NCBI GenBank assembly: GCA_946477805.1
Contig: CAMKZP010000218.1
Location: 1-6,539 of the forward strand
Reading direction: 5' to 3'
Origin: an uncultured Enterobacter sp.
GTDB lineage: Bacteria; Pseudomonadota; Gammaproteobacteria; Enterobacterales; Enterobacteriaceae
DNA: 6,539 bases
This document shows positions 1-6,117 of this stretch, in pieces. The notes beneath the pieces were generated by a model. The model was not told where the DNA came from. It saw only the letters and a list, made by a program, of their open reading frames with translations, and did no database searches. A program made the position numbers and the translations under genes. The stretch's first letter is position 1. Each line of letters begins with the position of its first letter.

Positions 1-738
1 TGGGAGCTGATCGTCGTTGATGACTGCTCCTCCTCTTATGAACAGCTGCAGAAATTCGTCGACGATCTTAACGACCCGCGGGTGGTGTATACCCATAACC
101 CGATCAACTCCGGGGCGTGCGCGGTGCGCAACCAGGCGATTATGCAGGCGAAAGGACAGTATCTGACCGGCATTGACGACGACGACGAGTGGACGCCAAA
201 CCGCCTGTCGGTCTTCCTGTCGCACAAGGCGCAGCTGGTGACGCACGCGTTCCTGTACGCCAACGACTATGTCTGCCAGGGCGAAGTCTACTCGCAGCCG
301 GCCAGCCTGCCGCTGTACCCGAAATCACCGTACTCGCGCCACCTGTTCTACAAACGCAACATCATCGGCAATCAGGTCTTTACCTGGGCATGGCGGTTCA
401 AAGAGTGTCTGTTCGATACCGAGCTGAAGGCCGCGCAGGATTACGACATCTTCCTGCGGATGGTGGTGGAGTACGGCGAACCCTGGAAAGTGGAAGAGGC
501 GACGCAAATTCTGCACATCAACCACGGGGAGATGCAGATCACCTCCTCGCCGAAAAAGTTCTCGGGGTATTTCCACTTTTACCGCAAGCACAAGGATAAG
601 TTCGACCGTGCCAGCCGGAAGTATCAGCTCTTTACCCTGTATCAGATCCGCAACAAGCGCATGAACTGGCGCACGCTATTTACGCTGCTGTCGGTACGTA
701 ACGGCAAGCGCCTGGCTGACGGGCTTCGGGGGAAATAA
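1..738 (+). CDS. wcaA: WcaA, colanic acid family 2 glycosyltransferase (5' end missing)
   Basis: This gene encodes a cytoplasmic or membrane-associated GT-A fold glycosyltransferase that adds one of the later sugars to the lipid-linked colanic acid repeat unit. Which sugar it adds cannot be read from the sequence. The frame is open from base 1, giving 245 visible residues that align throughout with my memory of E. coli WcaA (279 aa). About 34 N-terminal residues are therefore outside the window. Visible GT2 signatures, numbered from the first visible residue, are IVVDDCS (4-10) for nucleotide binding, the acidic run GIDDDDEW (57-64) at the DXD metal/sugar-nucleotide position, and DYDIFLRM (147-154) in the later acceptor-side region. 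A Met at base 82 is internal, because the homologous frame continues upstream of it. The TAA stop shares its last A with the wcaB start (TAATG), which indicates translational coupling. No frame lesions are seen. Confidence 0.95.
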   Translation, partial: WELIVVDDCSSSYEQLQKFVDDLNDPRVVYTHNPINSGACAVRNQAIMQAKGQYLTGIDDDDEWTPNRLSVFLSHKAQLVTHAFLYANDYVCQGEVYSQPASLPLYPKSPYSRHLFYKRNIIGNQVFTWAWRFKECLFDTELKAAQDYDIFLRMVVEYGEPWKVEEATQILHINHGEMQITSSPKKFSGYFHFYRKHKDKFDRASRKYQLFTLYQIRNKRMNWRTLFTLLSVRNGKRLADGLRGK

Positions 739-1229
739 TGTTTCTGGAAGATTGTCGCGCAAACGGCTGGAGCCTGCGCCCGTGCTGCATGGTTCTGGCG
801 TACCGCATCGCGCACTTCTGCTCGGTGTGGCGTAAGAAAAACGTGCTCAACAACATCTGGGCGGCACCGGTGCTGGTGCTGTACCGCATCATCACCGAAT
901 GCTTTTTCGGCTATGAAATTCAGGCCGCGGCCACCATCGGCCGCCGCTTCACCATTCACCACGGGTACGCCGTGGTGATCAACAAGTTCGTCGTCGCGGG
1001 TGATGATTTCACCATTCGCCATGCCGTGACTATCGGCAACCGCGGGCCGGACAGCCTGGCCTGCCCGGTGATTGGTAACAACGTCGAGCTGGGCGCGAAC
1101 GTGGTGATGATTGGTGACATCACCGTTGGGAACAACGTGACGATTGGCGCAGGCAGCGTGGTGCTGGACAGCATTCCGGACAACGCGCTGGTGGTGGGCG
1201 AGAAAGCCCGCGTGAAGGTGATGAAATGA
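738..1229 (+). CDS. wcaB: WcaB, colanic acid O-acetyltransferase
   Basis: This 163-residue protein is an acetyl-CoA-dependent O-acetyltransferase thought to decorate a sugar of the colanic acid repeat in the cytoplasm. It resembles the serine acetyltransferase branch of the left-handed beta-helix family and matches E. coli WcaB (about 162 aa) over its full length. The N-terminal third is helical and rich in Cys, Trp and Arg. From about residue 60 onward there are hexapeptide-repeat turns, such as AATIGRR, ITVGNNVTIGAGSVV and the terminal PDNALVVGEKARV. The His74-His75 pair in IHHGYAVVIN sits where serine acetyltransferase has its catalytic His (DHATGIVVG), so one of these is the likely base; that is inference from family resemblance. 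The start overlaps the wcaA stop by 1 nt. The stop overlaps the wcaC start by 4 nt (ATGA, 1226-1229), which suggests coupled translation in both directions. Confidence 0.95.
   Translation: MFLEDCRANGWSLRPCCMVLAYRIAHFCSVWRKKNVLNNIWAAPVLVLYRIITECFFGYEIQAAATIGRRFTIHHGYAVVINKFVVAGDDFTIRHAVTIGNRGPDSLACPVIGNNVELGANVVMIGDITVGNNVTIGAGSVVLDSIPDNALVVGEKARVKVMK
1187..1194 (+). other. Chi octamer (GCTGGTGG)
   Basis: This is an exact match to the E. coli RecBCD Chi sequence on the + strand, within the wcaB 3' end. Such sites are frequent in enterobacterial genes because they coincide with common codon pairs (here Ala-Leu-Val-Val), so function is assumed from the motif only. Confidence 0.5.
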
Positions 1230-2443
1230 ACATTCTGCAATTTAACGTACGCCTCGCAGAGGGCGGAGCGGCAGGCGTGGCGCTGGATCTGCATCAGCGC
1301 GCGCTGCAAAAAGGGCTTCAGTCGCGCTTTATTTACGGCTACGGCAAAGGCGGCAAGAAGAGCGTCAGCCATGATAACTACCCCCAGGTGCTGAAGCAGA
1401 CTCCGCGCCTGACGTCGATCGCTAACATCGCCCTGTTTCGCCTGTTCAACCGCGATCTGTTTGGCAACCTGAACAATCTGTACCGCACCGTGACGCGCGC
1501 TCCCGGCCCGGTGGTGCTGCATTTTCACGTTCTGCACAGCTACTGGCTCAACCTCGAAGAGGTGGTGGCATTTTGCGAGAACGTGCTGGCGCACAGGCCG
1601 GAAACCCGTTTCGTCTGGACGCTGCACGACCACTGGAGCGTCACCGGGCGCTGCGCCTTTACTGACGGCTGCGAGGGCTGGAAAAACGACTGCCAGAAAT
1701 GCCCAACGCTTAGCAACTATCCGCCGGTAAAAGTAGACCGCGCGCACCGGCTGGTGGCCGGCAAGCGTCAGCTGTTCCGCGACATGCTCGCGCTCGGCTG
1801 CACCTTTATCTCTCCGAGCCAGCACGTGGCGGATGCGTTTAACAGCCTGTACGGGGCAGGGCGCTGCAAAATCATCAACAACGGTATCGACGTGGCGACG
1901 GAAGAGATCCTGGCGGAACTGACGCCGGTCGCCGCCACGCCGGGCAGGCCGAAGATTGCGGTCGTCGCCCACGATCTGCGCTATGACGGCAAAACCAACC
2001 AGCAGCTGGTGCGCGATATGATGGCGCTCGGCGACAAGATAGAGCTTCACACGTTCGGCAAATTCTCCCCGTTCGAAGGGGCCAACGTGGTCAACCACGG
2101 GTTCGAAACCGACAAGCGCAGGCTGATGAGCGCCCTGAACGGAATGGATGCGCTGGTCTTTAGCTCCCGCGTGGACAACTACCCGCTGATCCTGTGCGAA
2201 GCGCTCTCCATCGGCGTGCCGGTGATTGCTACCCACAGCGACGCCGCGCGCGAGGTGCTGGAAAAGTCGGGCGGAAAGACGTTCAGCGAGAATGAGGTTC
2301 TGCCCCTGGTGCAGCTGCCAAAGGCGGACATTGCGCAGGCCGTTTTCGGCACTGACCTGGAATCGTTCCGCAACCGCAGCCGCAAGGCCTACAGTGGACA
2401 ACAGATGCTGGAGGAGTATGTCTCGTTCTATCAGAATCTGTAG
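1226..2443 (+). CDS. wcaC: WcaC, colanic acid GT4-type glycosyltransferase
   Basis: This is a 405-residue GT-B fold glycosyltransferase of the GT4 type, the same length as E. coli WcaC. In the colanic acid pathway WcaC has been proposed to add the first galactose of the side branch; that is literature knowledge, not visible here. The N-terminus carries a glycine-rich loop (AEGGAAGVAL, about residues 11-20) typical of the first Rossmann domain. A segment beginning HDHWSVTGRC contains four cysteines (143, 149, 156, 159, the last pair as CxxC) that are conserved in a subset of GT4 enzymes and could bind metal. The C-terminal donor-binding domain has SSRVDNYPLILCEALSIGVP, where D317 and E325 form a variant of the family's EX7E motif. 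The start lies inside the wcaB stop (ATGA), and the 3' end overlaps wcaD by 26 nt. There are no frameshifts or in-frame stops. Confidence 0.95.
   Translation: MNILQFNVRLAEGGAAGVALDLHQRALQKGLQSRFIYGYGKGGKKSVSHDNYPQVLKQTPRLTSIANIALFRLFNRDLFGNLNNLYRTVTRAPGPVVLHFHVLHSYWLNLEEVVAFCENVLAHRPETRFVWTLHDHWSVTGRCAFTDGCEGWKNDCQKCPTLSNYPPVKVDRAHRLVAGKRQLFRDMLALGCTFISPSQHVADAFNSLYGAGRCKIINNGIDVATEEILAELTPVAATPGRPKIAVVAHDLRYDGKTNQQLVRDMMALGDKIELHTFGKFSPFEGANVVNHGFETDKRRLMSALNGMDALVFSSRVDNYPLILCEALSIGVPVIATHSDAAREVLEKSGGKTFSENEVLPLVQLPKADIAQAVFGTDLESFRNRSRKAYSGQQMLEEYVSFYQNL
1750..1757 (+). other. Chi octamer (GCTGGTGG)
   Basis: This is a second exact Chi match on the + strand, within wcaC, in the codons for His-Arg-Leu-Val-Ala. 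It has the same orientation as the one in wcaB. It is a motif match only. Confidence 0.5.
2410..2416 (+). promoter_or_regulatory. Shine-Dalgarno for wcaD, inside the wcaC coding region
   Basis: GGAGGAG lies directly before the ATG at 2418. It is a strong anti-SD match, but the spacing is unusually short (3 nt after GGAGG, 1 nt after the last G). It supports 2418 as the wcaD start because no other in-frame start downstream would keep the first membrane segment. The site is embedded in the wcaC codons for Leu-Glu-Glu-Tyr. Confidence 0.5.
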
Positions 2444-3638
2444 TTATCTGCTGCTGCCGCTGATCTACCTGCTGGTCAACGTCAAAATTGCCCAGCTTGG
2501 CGAAAGCTTCCCGATCACCATCGTCACCTTCTTGCCCGTTTTGCTGCTGCTCTATGTCGACAAAATTAATCTCAAGAAGCTGATGATTGCCCTGGGGCTG
2601 GGTTTTGGCCTGACGGCGTTTAACTACATCTTTGGCCAGTCGCTGGACGCCAGTAAGTACGTGACCTCCACCATGCTGTTTGTCTATATCGTCATTATTA
2701 TTGGCATGGTGTGGAGTATTCGCTTTAAAACTATTTCTCCGCACAATTATAGGAAAATCCTCAGGTTCTTTTATATTGTCGTCGGGCTAATTGTTATGCT
2801 TGCTGCAATGGAGATGGCGCAAATTATTTTGACGGGCGGCAGTAGCCTGATGGAAATGATTTCGAAATATCTCATTTACAGTAACAGCTATGTTCTGAAC
2901 TTCATTAAGTTTGGTGGGAAACGCACCACCGCGCTCTATTTTGAACCGGCTTTCTTTGCTCTGGCGTTAATCTCAATTTGGCTCAGCATCAAACAGTTTG
3001 GTATCAAAACCCCCAAGACCGATGCTATGATTCTTGCAGGAATTGTTCTGTCAGGATCGTTCTCAGGGGTAATGACGTTTATCCTGTTTTACCTGCTTGA
3101 GTGGGCGTTCCAGTATCTGAACAAAGATGCCATAAAGAAAAAACTGCCGCTGGCGATTATCTCCCTGTCGGTATTTATGGTGGGCATAGTCTTTGCTTTC
3201 CCGTACATCTCTGAACGCTTGGGCGATTTGGGAACCGAAGGCTCATCCTCTTATTATCGCATCATTGGTCCACTGGTGATGGTGGGTTATTCCTTAACCC
3301 ATATTGATGGCGTAGTAAGATTTGGCTCACTTTATGAATATGTCGCATCATTCGGAATCTTTAACGGTGCGGATGTCGGTAAAACCATAGACAATGGTCT
3401 CTATCTGTTAATTATCTATTTTTCGTGGTTCGCCGTACTGTTGACGCTGTGGTATTTGTTTAAAGTTTTCAAAATGACGCTCAACGCGTTTGGTGATAAC
3501 CAAAACTTTCGCGTGCAGCTTTATCTTTTTACGCCGGTGTCGCTGTTTTTTACCGGGTCAATATTTAGCCCGGAATATGCATTCTTAATTGTATGTCCGT
3601 TTATTTTGCGCAAGGCGCTCAATATTACGCGCGTATGA
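2418..3638 (+). CDS. wcaD: WcaD, putative colanic acid polymerase (Wzy-like membrane protein)
   Basis: This 406-residue polytopic inner-membrane protein is the putative polymerase that joins colanic acid repeat units at the periplasmic face. The role is inferred from the operon and topology and is not proven by motifs. I see about ten to twelve hydrophobic segments, including roughly 8-27, 31-47, 53-73, 82-101, 113-138, 174-193, 203-235, 242-262, 326-352 and 366-398. A long hydrophilic stretch at about 263-325 (with RLGDLGTEGSSSYYR) resembles the large periplasmic loop of Wzy polymerases. I chose the ATG at 2418 because MSRSIRICSY matches the E. coli WcaD N-terminus. The open frame extends upstream to 2226, but that part is wcaC read out of frame and gives an Arg/Ala/Ser-rich peptide. 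The 5' end overlaps wcaC by 26 nt. From about 2640 onward the gene is visibly more AT-rich than its neighbours, although the protein is very like its E. coli counterpart. Confidence 0.93.
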   Translation: MSRSIRICSYLLLPLIYLLVNVKIAQLGESFPITIVTFLPVLLLLYVDKINLKKLMIALGLGFGLTAFNYIFGQSLDASKYVTSTMLFVYIVIIIGMVWSIRFKTISPHNYRKILRFFYIVVGLIVMLAAMEMAQIILTGGSSLMEMISKYLIYSNSYVLNFIKFGGKRTTALYFEPAFFALALISIWLSIKQFGIKTPKTDAMILAGIVLSGSFSGVMTFILFYLLEWAFQYLNKDAIKKKLPLAIISLSVFMVGIVFAFPYISERLGDLGTEGSSSYYRIIGPLVMVGYSLTHIDGVVRFGSLYEYVASFGIFNGADVGKTIDNGLYLLIIYFSWFAVLLTLWYLFKVFKMTLNAFGDNQNFRVQLYLFTPVSLFFTGSIFSPEYAFLIVCPFILRKALNITRV

Positions 3639-3644
3639 CGAAAT

Positions 3645-3651
3645 GAGGTGA
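3645..3651 (+). promoter_or_regulatory. Shine-Dalgarno for wcaE
   Basis: GAGGTGA in the 16-nt gap between wcaD and wcaE is a good anti-SD match. It lies about 4 nt before the ATG at 3655 and supports that start. Confidence 0.6.
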
Positions 3652-3654
3652 TTT

Positions 3655-4401
3655 ATGTTTCTGAGTGTCATTACCGTCGCCTTTCGCAACCACGAAGGTG
3701 TGGTAAAAACCTGGCGCTCGCTGCGCAACCTGGCGCGCGACCCGAGCCTCACCTTTGAGTGGATTGTGGTCGACGGCGGTTCGAACGACGGCACGGCGGA
3801 GTTTTTGGAAAAACTCAACGGCGAGTTCAACTTACGTTACATCAGCGAGAAAGATAAAGGCATCTACGATGCGATGAACAAAGGCATTGCCATGGCGCAG
3901 GGGCGCTATGCCATATTCCTTAATTCCGGCGACGTGTTTCATGATGACGTGGCGCTGTTTGCCCGCCAGCTGGCTCGCCAGAAAGAAGAGGCGATGTTCA
4001 TCGGCGATGCGCTGCTCGATTTTGGTGACGGAAATAAGGTCCTGCGCAGCGCAAAGCCGGGCTGGTATATCTACCACAGCCTGCCGGCGAGCCATCAGGC
4101 CATTTTCTTTCCGGTCAGCGGCCTGAAAAAACAGCCGTACGATTTACAGTATAAAGTCTCTTCAGACTATGCGCTGACCGCCAGCCTGTATAAAGCGGGC
4201 TATCCGTTCCGTCGAATTAAAGGGCTGGTCTCTGAATTTTCCATGGGCGGGGTGTCAACCTCGAATAATCTGGAATTGTGTCAGGACGCAAAAAACGTGC
4301 AGCGGAAAATATTACGCGTGCCGGGCTTCTGGGCGGAATTATCTTATTTCTTACGTCTGAAAACGACGGGTAAAGCGAAAGCCTTATATAACAAAGCCTG
4401 A
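3655..4401 (+). CDS. wcaE: WcaE, colanic acid family 2 glycosyltransferase
   Basis: This 248-residue GT-A fold (GT2-type) glycosyltransferase has the same length as E. coli WcaE and matches it along its length. WcaE is generally proposed to add a fucose in the early part of the repeat unit; that assignment comes from the family, not from this sequence. Visible motifs are the N-terminal strand SVITVAFRN (4-12), IVVDGGSNDGT (37-47) for nucleotide binding, SEKDKGIYDAMNKGI (64-78), and LNSGD (89-93), the counterpart of the DXD metal motif. Conserved downstream blocks include LPASHQAIFFP and SSDYALTASLYKAG. If the gmd lesion in this window is real, WcaE would lack its GDP-fucose donor even though its own gene is intact. 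The last 170 nt or so become AT-rich, and this trend continues into wcaF. Confidence 0.94.
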   Translation: MFLSVITVAFRNHEGVVKTWRSLRNLARDPSLTFEWIVVDGGSNDGTAEFLEKLNGEFNLRYISEKDKGIYDAMNKGIAMAQGRYAIFLNSGDVFHDDVALFARQLARQKEEAMFIGDALLDFGDGNKVLRSAKPGWYIYHSLPASHQAIFFPVSGLKKQPYDLQYKVSSDYALTASLYKAGYPFRRIKGLVSEFSMGGVSTSNNLELCQDAKNVQRKILRVPGFWAELSYFLRLKTTGKAKALYNKA

Positions 4402-4406
4402 AATAT

Positions 4407-4416
4407 AAGGAAAGGG
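4407..4416 (+). promoter_or_regulatory. Shine-Dalgarno for wcaF
   Basis: AAGGAAAGGG lies in the 16-nt gap after the wcaE stop. AAGGA (4407-4411) is 6 nt from the ATG at 4418, a normal spacing that fixes the wcaF start. Confidence 0.6.
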
Positions 4417-4417
4417 T

Positions 4418-4972
4418 ATGCAGGAACTTAAAGGATTCACCGTGCCAAAAGGCTTTCGCGGTGGGAACGGTATTAAGGTGCAGCTGTGGTGGGCAGTTCA
4501 GGCGACGTTATTTGCCTGGTCGCCGCAAATATTGTACCGCTGGCGCGCATTTTTATTGCGCCTGTTTGGCGCAAAAATAGGAAAAAACGTAGTCATTCGT
4601 CCCTCGGTAAAAATTACCTATCCCTGGAAATTAACGCTCGGGGATTACGCCTGGGTCGGGGATGACGCGGTGTTATATACCCTTGGCGAGATTACGATTG
4701 GCGCAAATTCGGTGGTTTCACAGAAGTGTTATTTGTGCACCGGCAGCCACGATTTTATGAGCCCGCATTTTGATATTACCGCTTCGCCCATTGCGATCGG
4801 TGATAAATGCTGGCTGGCGACCGATGTGTTTGTTGCACCGGGCGTCACCGTTGGCGACGGCACGGTTATTGGTGCCCGCAGCAGCGTTTTTAAATCGCTT
4901 CCGGCAAATAAAATTTGCCGGGGCAACCCCGCAGTGGTGATACGCGAACGCGTTGAAACTGAAAAACTTTGA
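4418..4972 (+). CDS. wcaF: WcaF, colanic acid O-acetyltransferase
   Basis: This 184-residue left-handed beta-helix O-acetyltransferase (E. coli WcaF is about 182 aa) is the second acetyltransferase of the operon and probably acetylates a sugar of the lipid-linked repeat in the cytoplasm. The N-terminus (to about residue 50) has the conserved GFRGGNGIKVQLWWAVQATL helix region. Hexapeptide-repeat coils then follow from about residue 51, including GAKIGKNVVI, GEITIGANSVV, PIAIGDKCWLATDVFVAPG and VTVGDGTVIGARSSV. His111 in LCTGSHDF is in the position of the catalytic His of galactoside and maltose acetyltransferases, so I infer it is catalytic. The C-terminus ends in the typical RGNPAVVIRERVE, plus two extra residues (KL) relative to E. 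coli. A 21-nt gap separates it from gmd. No lesion is seen. Confidence 0.94.
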   Translation: MQELKGFTVPKGFRGGNGIKVQLWWAVQATLFAWSPQILYRWRAFLLRLFGAKIGKNVVIRPSVKITYPWKLTLGDYAWVGDDAVLYTLGEITIGANSVVSQKCYLCTGSHDFMSPHFDITASPIAIGDKCWLATDVFVAPGVTVGDGTVIGARSSVFKSLPANKICRGNPAVVIRERVETEKL

Positions 4973-4980
4973 TAAGTACA

Positions 4981-4985
4981 GAGGA
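4981..4985 (+). promoter_or_regulatory. Shine-Dalgarno for gmd
   Basis: GAGGA lies 8 nt before the ATG at 4994, within the 21-nt wcaF-gmd gap. Spacing and strength are normal, so the initiation region of gmd is intact even though the coding region is interrupted. Confidence 0.6.
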
Positions 4986-4993
4986 ATATAAAC

Positions 4994-5824
4994 ATGTCTA
5001 AAGTCGCTCTCATCACCGGCGTTACCGGACAGGATGGTTCTTACCTGGCAGAACTGCTGCTGGAAAAAGGGTATGAAGTACACGGTATTAAGCGTCGTGC
5101 TTCCTCGTTCAACACCGAGCGCGTCGATCATATCTACCAGGATCCGCACGCGGCTAACCCGAAATTCCACCTGCACTACGGCGACCTGACCGATACGTCC
5201 AACCTGACCCGTATCCTGCAGGAAGTGCAGCCGGATGAAGTGTACAACCTGGGCGCCATGAGCCACGTTGCGGTCTCCTTCGAATCCCCGGAGTACACCG
5301 CCGACGTTGACGCGATGGGCACCCTGCGCCTGCTGGAAGCGATTCGTTTCCTCGGCCTTGAGAAGAAAACCCGTTTCTACCAGGCGTCCACCTCCGAGCT
5401 GTACGGCCTGGTGCAGGAAATCCCACAGAAAGAGACCACGCCGTTCTACCCGCGCTCTCCGTATGCGGTCGCCAAACTGTACGCCTACTGGATCACCGTG
5501 AACTACCGCGAATCCTACGGCATGTACGCCTGCAACGGCATTCTGTTCAACCACGAATCCCCGCGCCGCGGCGAAACCTTCGTGACCCGCAAAATCACCC
5601 GCGCGATCGCCAACATTGCTCAGGGTCTCGAATCCTGCCTGCACCTCGGCAACATGGACTCCCTGCGCGACTGGGGCCATGCGAAAGACTACGTGAAAAT
5701 GCAGTGGATGATGCTGCAGCAGGACAAACCGGAAGACTTCGTGATTGCCACCGGCGTGCAGTACTCCGTGCGTCAGTTCGTTGAGATGGCCGCCGCGCAA
5801 CTGGGCATCAAGCTGCGCTTCTAA
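4994..5824 (+). CDS. gmd: N-terminal fragment of GDP-mannose 4,6-dehydratase (276 aa)
   Basis: This is the product expected from normal initiation at the ATG at 4994 with termination at the premature TAA. It would contain the complete Rossmann NADP-binding fold and the catalytic T133/E135/Y157/K161 set, but only part of the substrate-binding domain, because the chain ends at LGIKLRF. Gmd works as an oligomer, and the missing C-terminal 97 residues include conserved contacts to the GDP-sugar. I therefore infer an unstable or inactive protein. Codon use is strongly GC-ending and typical of a well-expressed enterobacterial gene, so nothing suggests long-term decay. Confidence 0.7.
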   Translation: MSKVALITGVTGQDGSYLAELLLEKGYEVHGIKRRASSFNTERVDHIYQDPHAANPKFHLHYGDLTDTSNLTRILQEVQPDEVYNLGAMSHVAVSFESPEYTADVDAMGTLRLLEAIRFLGLEKKTRFYQASTSELYGLVQEIPQKETTPFYPRSPYAVAKLYAYWITVNYRESYGMYACNGILFNHESPRRGETFVTRKITRAIANIAQGLESCLHLGNMDSLRDWGHAKDYVKMQWMMLQQDKPEDFVIATGVQYSVRQFVEMAAAQLGIKLRF

Positions 5825-5826
5825 GG
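5822..5826 (+). promoter_or_regulatory. Possible new Shine-Dalgarno created by the premature stop
   Basis: TAAGG consists of the premature stop codon plus the next two bases. It matches the start of the consensus TAAGGAGGT and lies 7 nt before an in-frame GTG at 5834. With a Glu codon (GAA) here, the sequence would be GAAGG, which keeps AAGG, so the gain is modest. It is a possible re-initiation site, inferred from sequence alone. Confidence 0.25.
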
Positions 5827-5833
5827 CACCGGC

Positions 5834-6115
5834 GTGGAAGAGAAGGGCATCGTGGTCTCCGTCACCGGCCATGACGCGCCGGGCGTGAAGCCGGGCGACG
5901 TGATCGTGCAGGTTGACCCGCGCTACTTCCGTCCTGCGGAAGTGGAAACCCTGCTGGGCGACCCAACCAAAGCGCACGAAACCCTGGGCTGGAAGCCAGA
6001 AACCACGCTGCAGGAGATGGTGTCCGAGATGGTAGCTAAAGATCTTGAAGCAGCGAAAAAACACTCCCTGCTTAAGTCTCACGGCTACGAGGTTGCCATC
6101 GCGCTGGAGTCCTGA
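5834..6115 (+). CDS. gmd: C-terminal fragment of GDP-mannose 4,6-dehydratase (93 aa, possible GTG re-initiation)
   Basis: This is the remainder of gmd, in the same frame as the N-terminal piece, open from just after the stop to the native TGA. It corresponds to Gmd residues 281-373, starting at GVEEKG and including DPRYFRPAEVETLLGDPTKA, LGWKPETTLQEM and the usual C-terminus HGYEVAIALES. It has no catalytic residues of its own. If it is translated at all, it would be by re-initiation at the GTG at 5834, 9 nt after the premature stop. It could act only by complementing the N-terminal fragment, which is speculative. The intact sequence here argues that the lesion is young. Confidence 0.35.
   Translation: MEEKGIVVSVTGHDAPGVKPGDVIVQVDPRYFRPAEVETLLGDPTKAHETLGWKPETTLQEMVSEMVAKDLEAAKKHSLLKSHGYEVAIALES
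6106..6109 (+). promoter_or_regulatory. Shine-Dalgarno for fcl, inside the 3' end of gmd
   Basis: GGAG overlaps the last gmd codons and lies 8 nt before the ATG at 6118. Only 2 nt separate the gmd TGA (6113-6115) from this ATG. Translation of fcl may therefore normally be coupled to ribosomes that finish gmd, which matters if they stop early at 5822. Confidence 0.55.
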
Positions 6116-6117
6116 GA

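Larger units (their letters stand above)
4994..6115 (+). pseudogene. gmd: gmd, GDP-mannose 4,6-dehydratase, interrupted by an in-frame TAA at codon 277
   Basis: Gmd is a cytoplasmic extended-SDR enzyme that converts GDP-D-mannose to GDP-4-keto-6-deoxy-D-mannose, the first step to GDP-L-fucose. The whole frame is 374 codons including the final TGA, exactly the 373-residue family length, and it matches E. coli Gmd along both halves with no gap or shift. The sole defect is TAA at 5822-5824. It falls between LGIKLRF and GTGVEEKG, where I recall Glu in E. coli, so it is most simply a G-to-T change of GAA. Residues 1-276 hold the NADP-binding motif TGVTGQDG (8-15), the catalytic residues T133 and E135 (STSELYG) and Y157/K161 (PYAVAK). 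The lost part, from 277, holds RYFRPAEVETLLGD (310-323) and LGWKPETTLQEM, elements of the C-terminal substrate domain. The gene is probably non-functional. A sequencing or assembly error is the main alternative. Confidence 0.85.

Noticed and set aside
189..599. Alternative + strand frame of 136 codons inside wcaA
   Set aside because: It overlaps wcaA in another frame, has no SD, and its Gly/Arg/Ala-rich product resembles no family I recognise, whereas wcaA matches its family throughout.
956..2401. Very long minus-strand open frame (481 codons) opposite wcaB and wcaC
   Set aside because: It mirrors genes with strong homology on the + strand. Its product is rich in His, Arg, Ala and Val with no recognisable domain, as expected from the complement of GC-ending codons. 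No RBS or promoter supports it.
2226..2417. Upstream extension of the wcaD frame to an earlier ATG at 2226
   Set aside because: The extra 64 residues are Arg/Ala/Ser-rich and lie wholly within wcaC in another frame. The WcaD family N-terminus begins at 2418, right after a strong SD.
4973..4993. Possible internal promoter or terminator between wcaF and gmd
   Set aside because: The 21-nt gap holds only the gmd SD. There is no inverted repeat with a T-run, and no convincing -35/-10 pair immediately upstream.
5822..5824. Recoding (readthrough or special amino acid) at the gmd TAA
   Set aside because: TAA is the least read-through stop. Recoding to selenocysteine or pyrrolysine uses TGA or TAG, and I see no recoding hairpin after it. 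A nonsense mutation or sequencing error is simpler.
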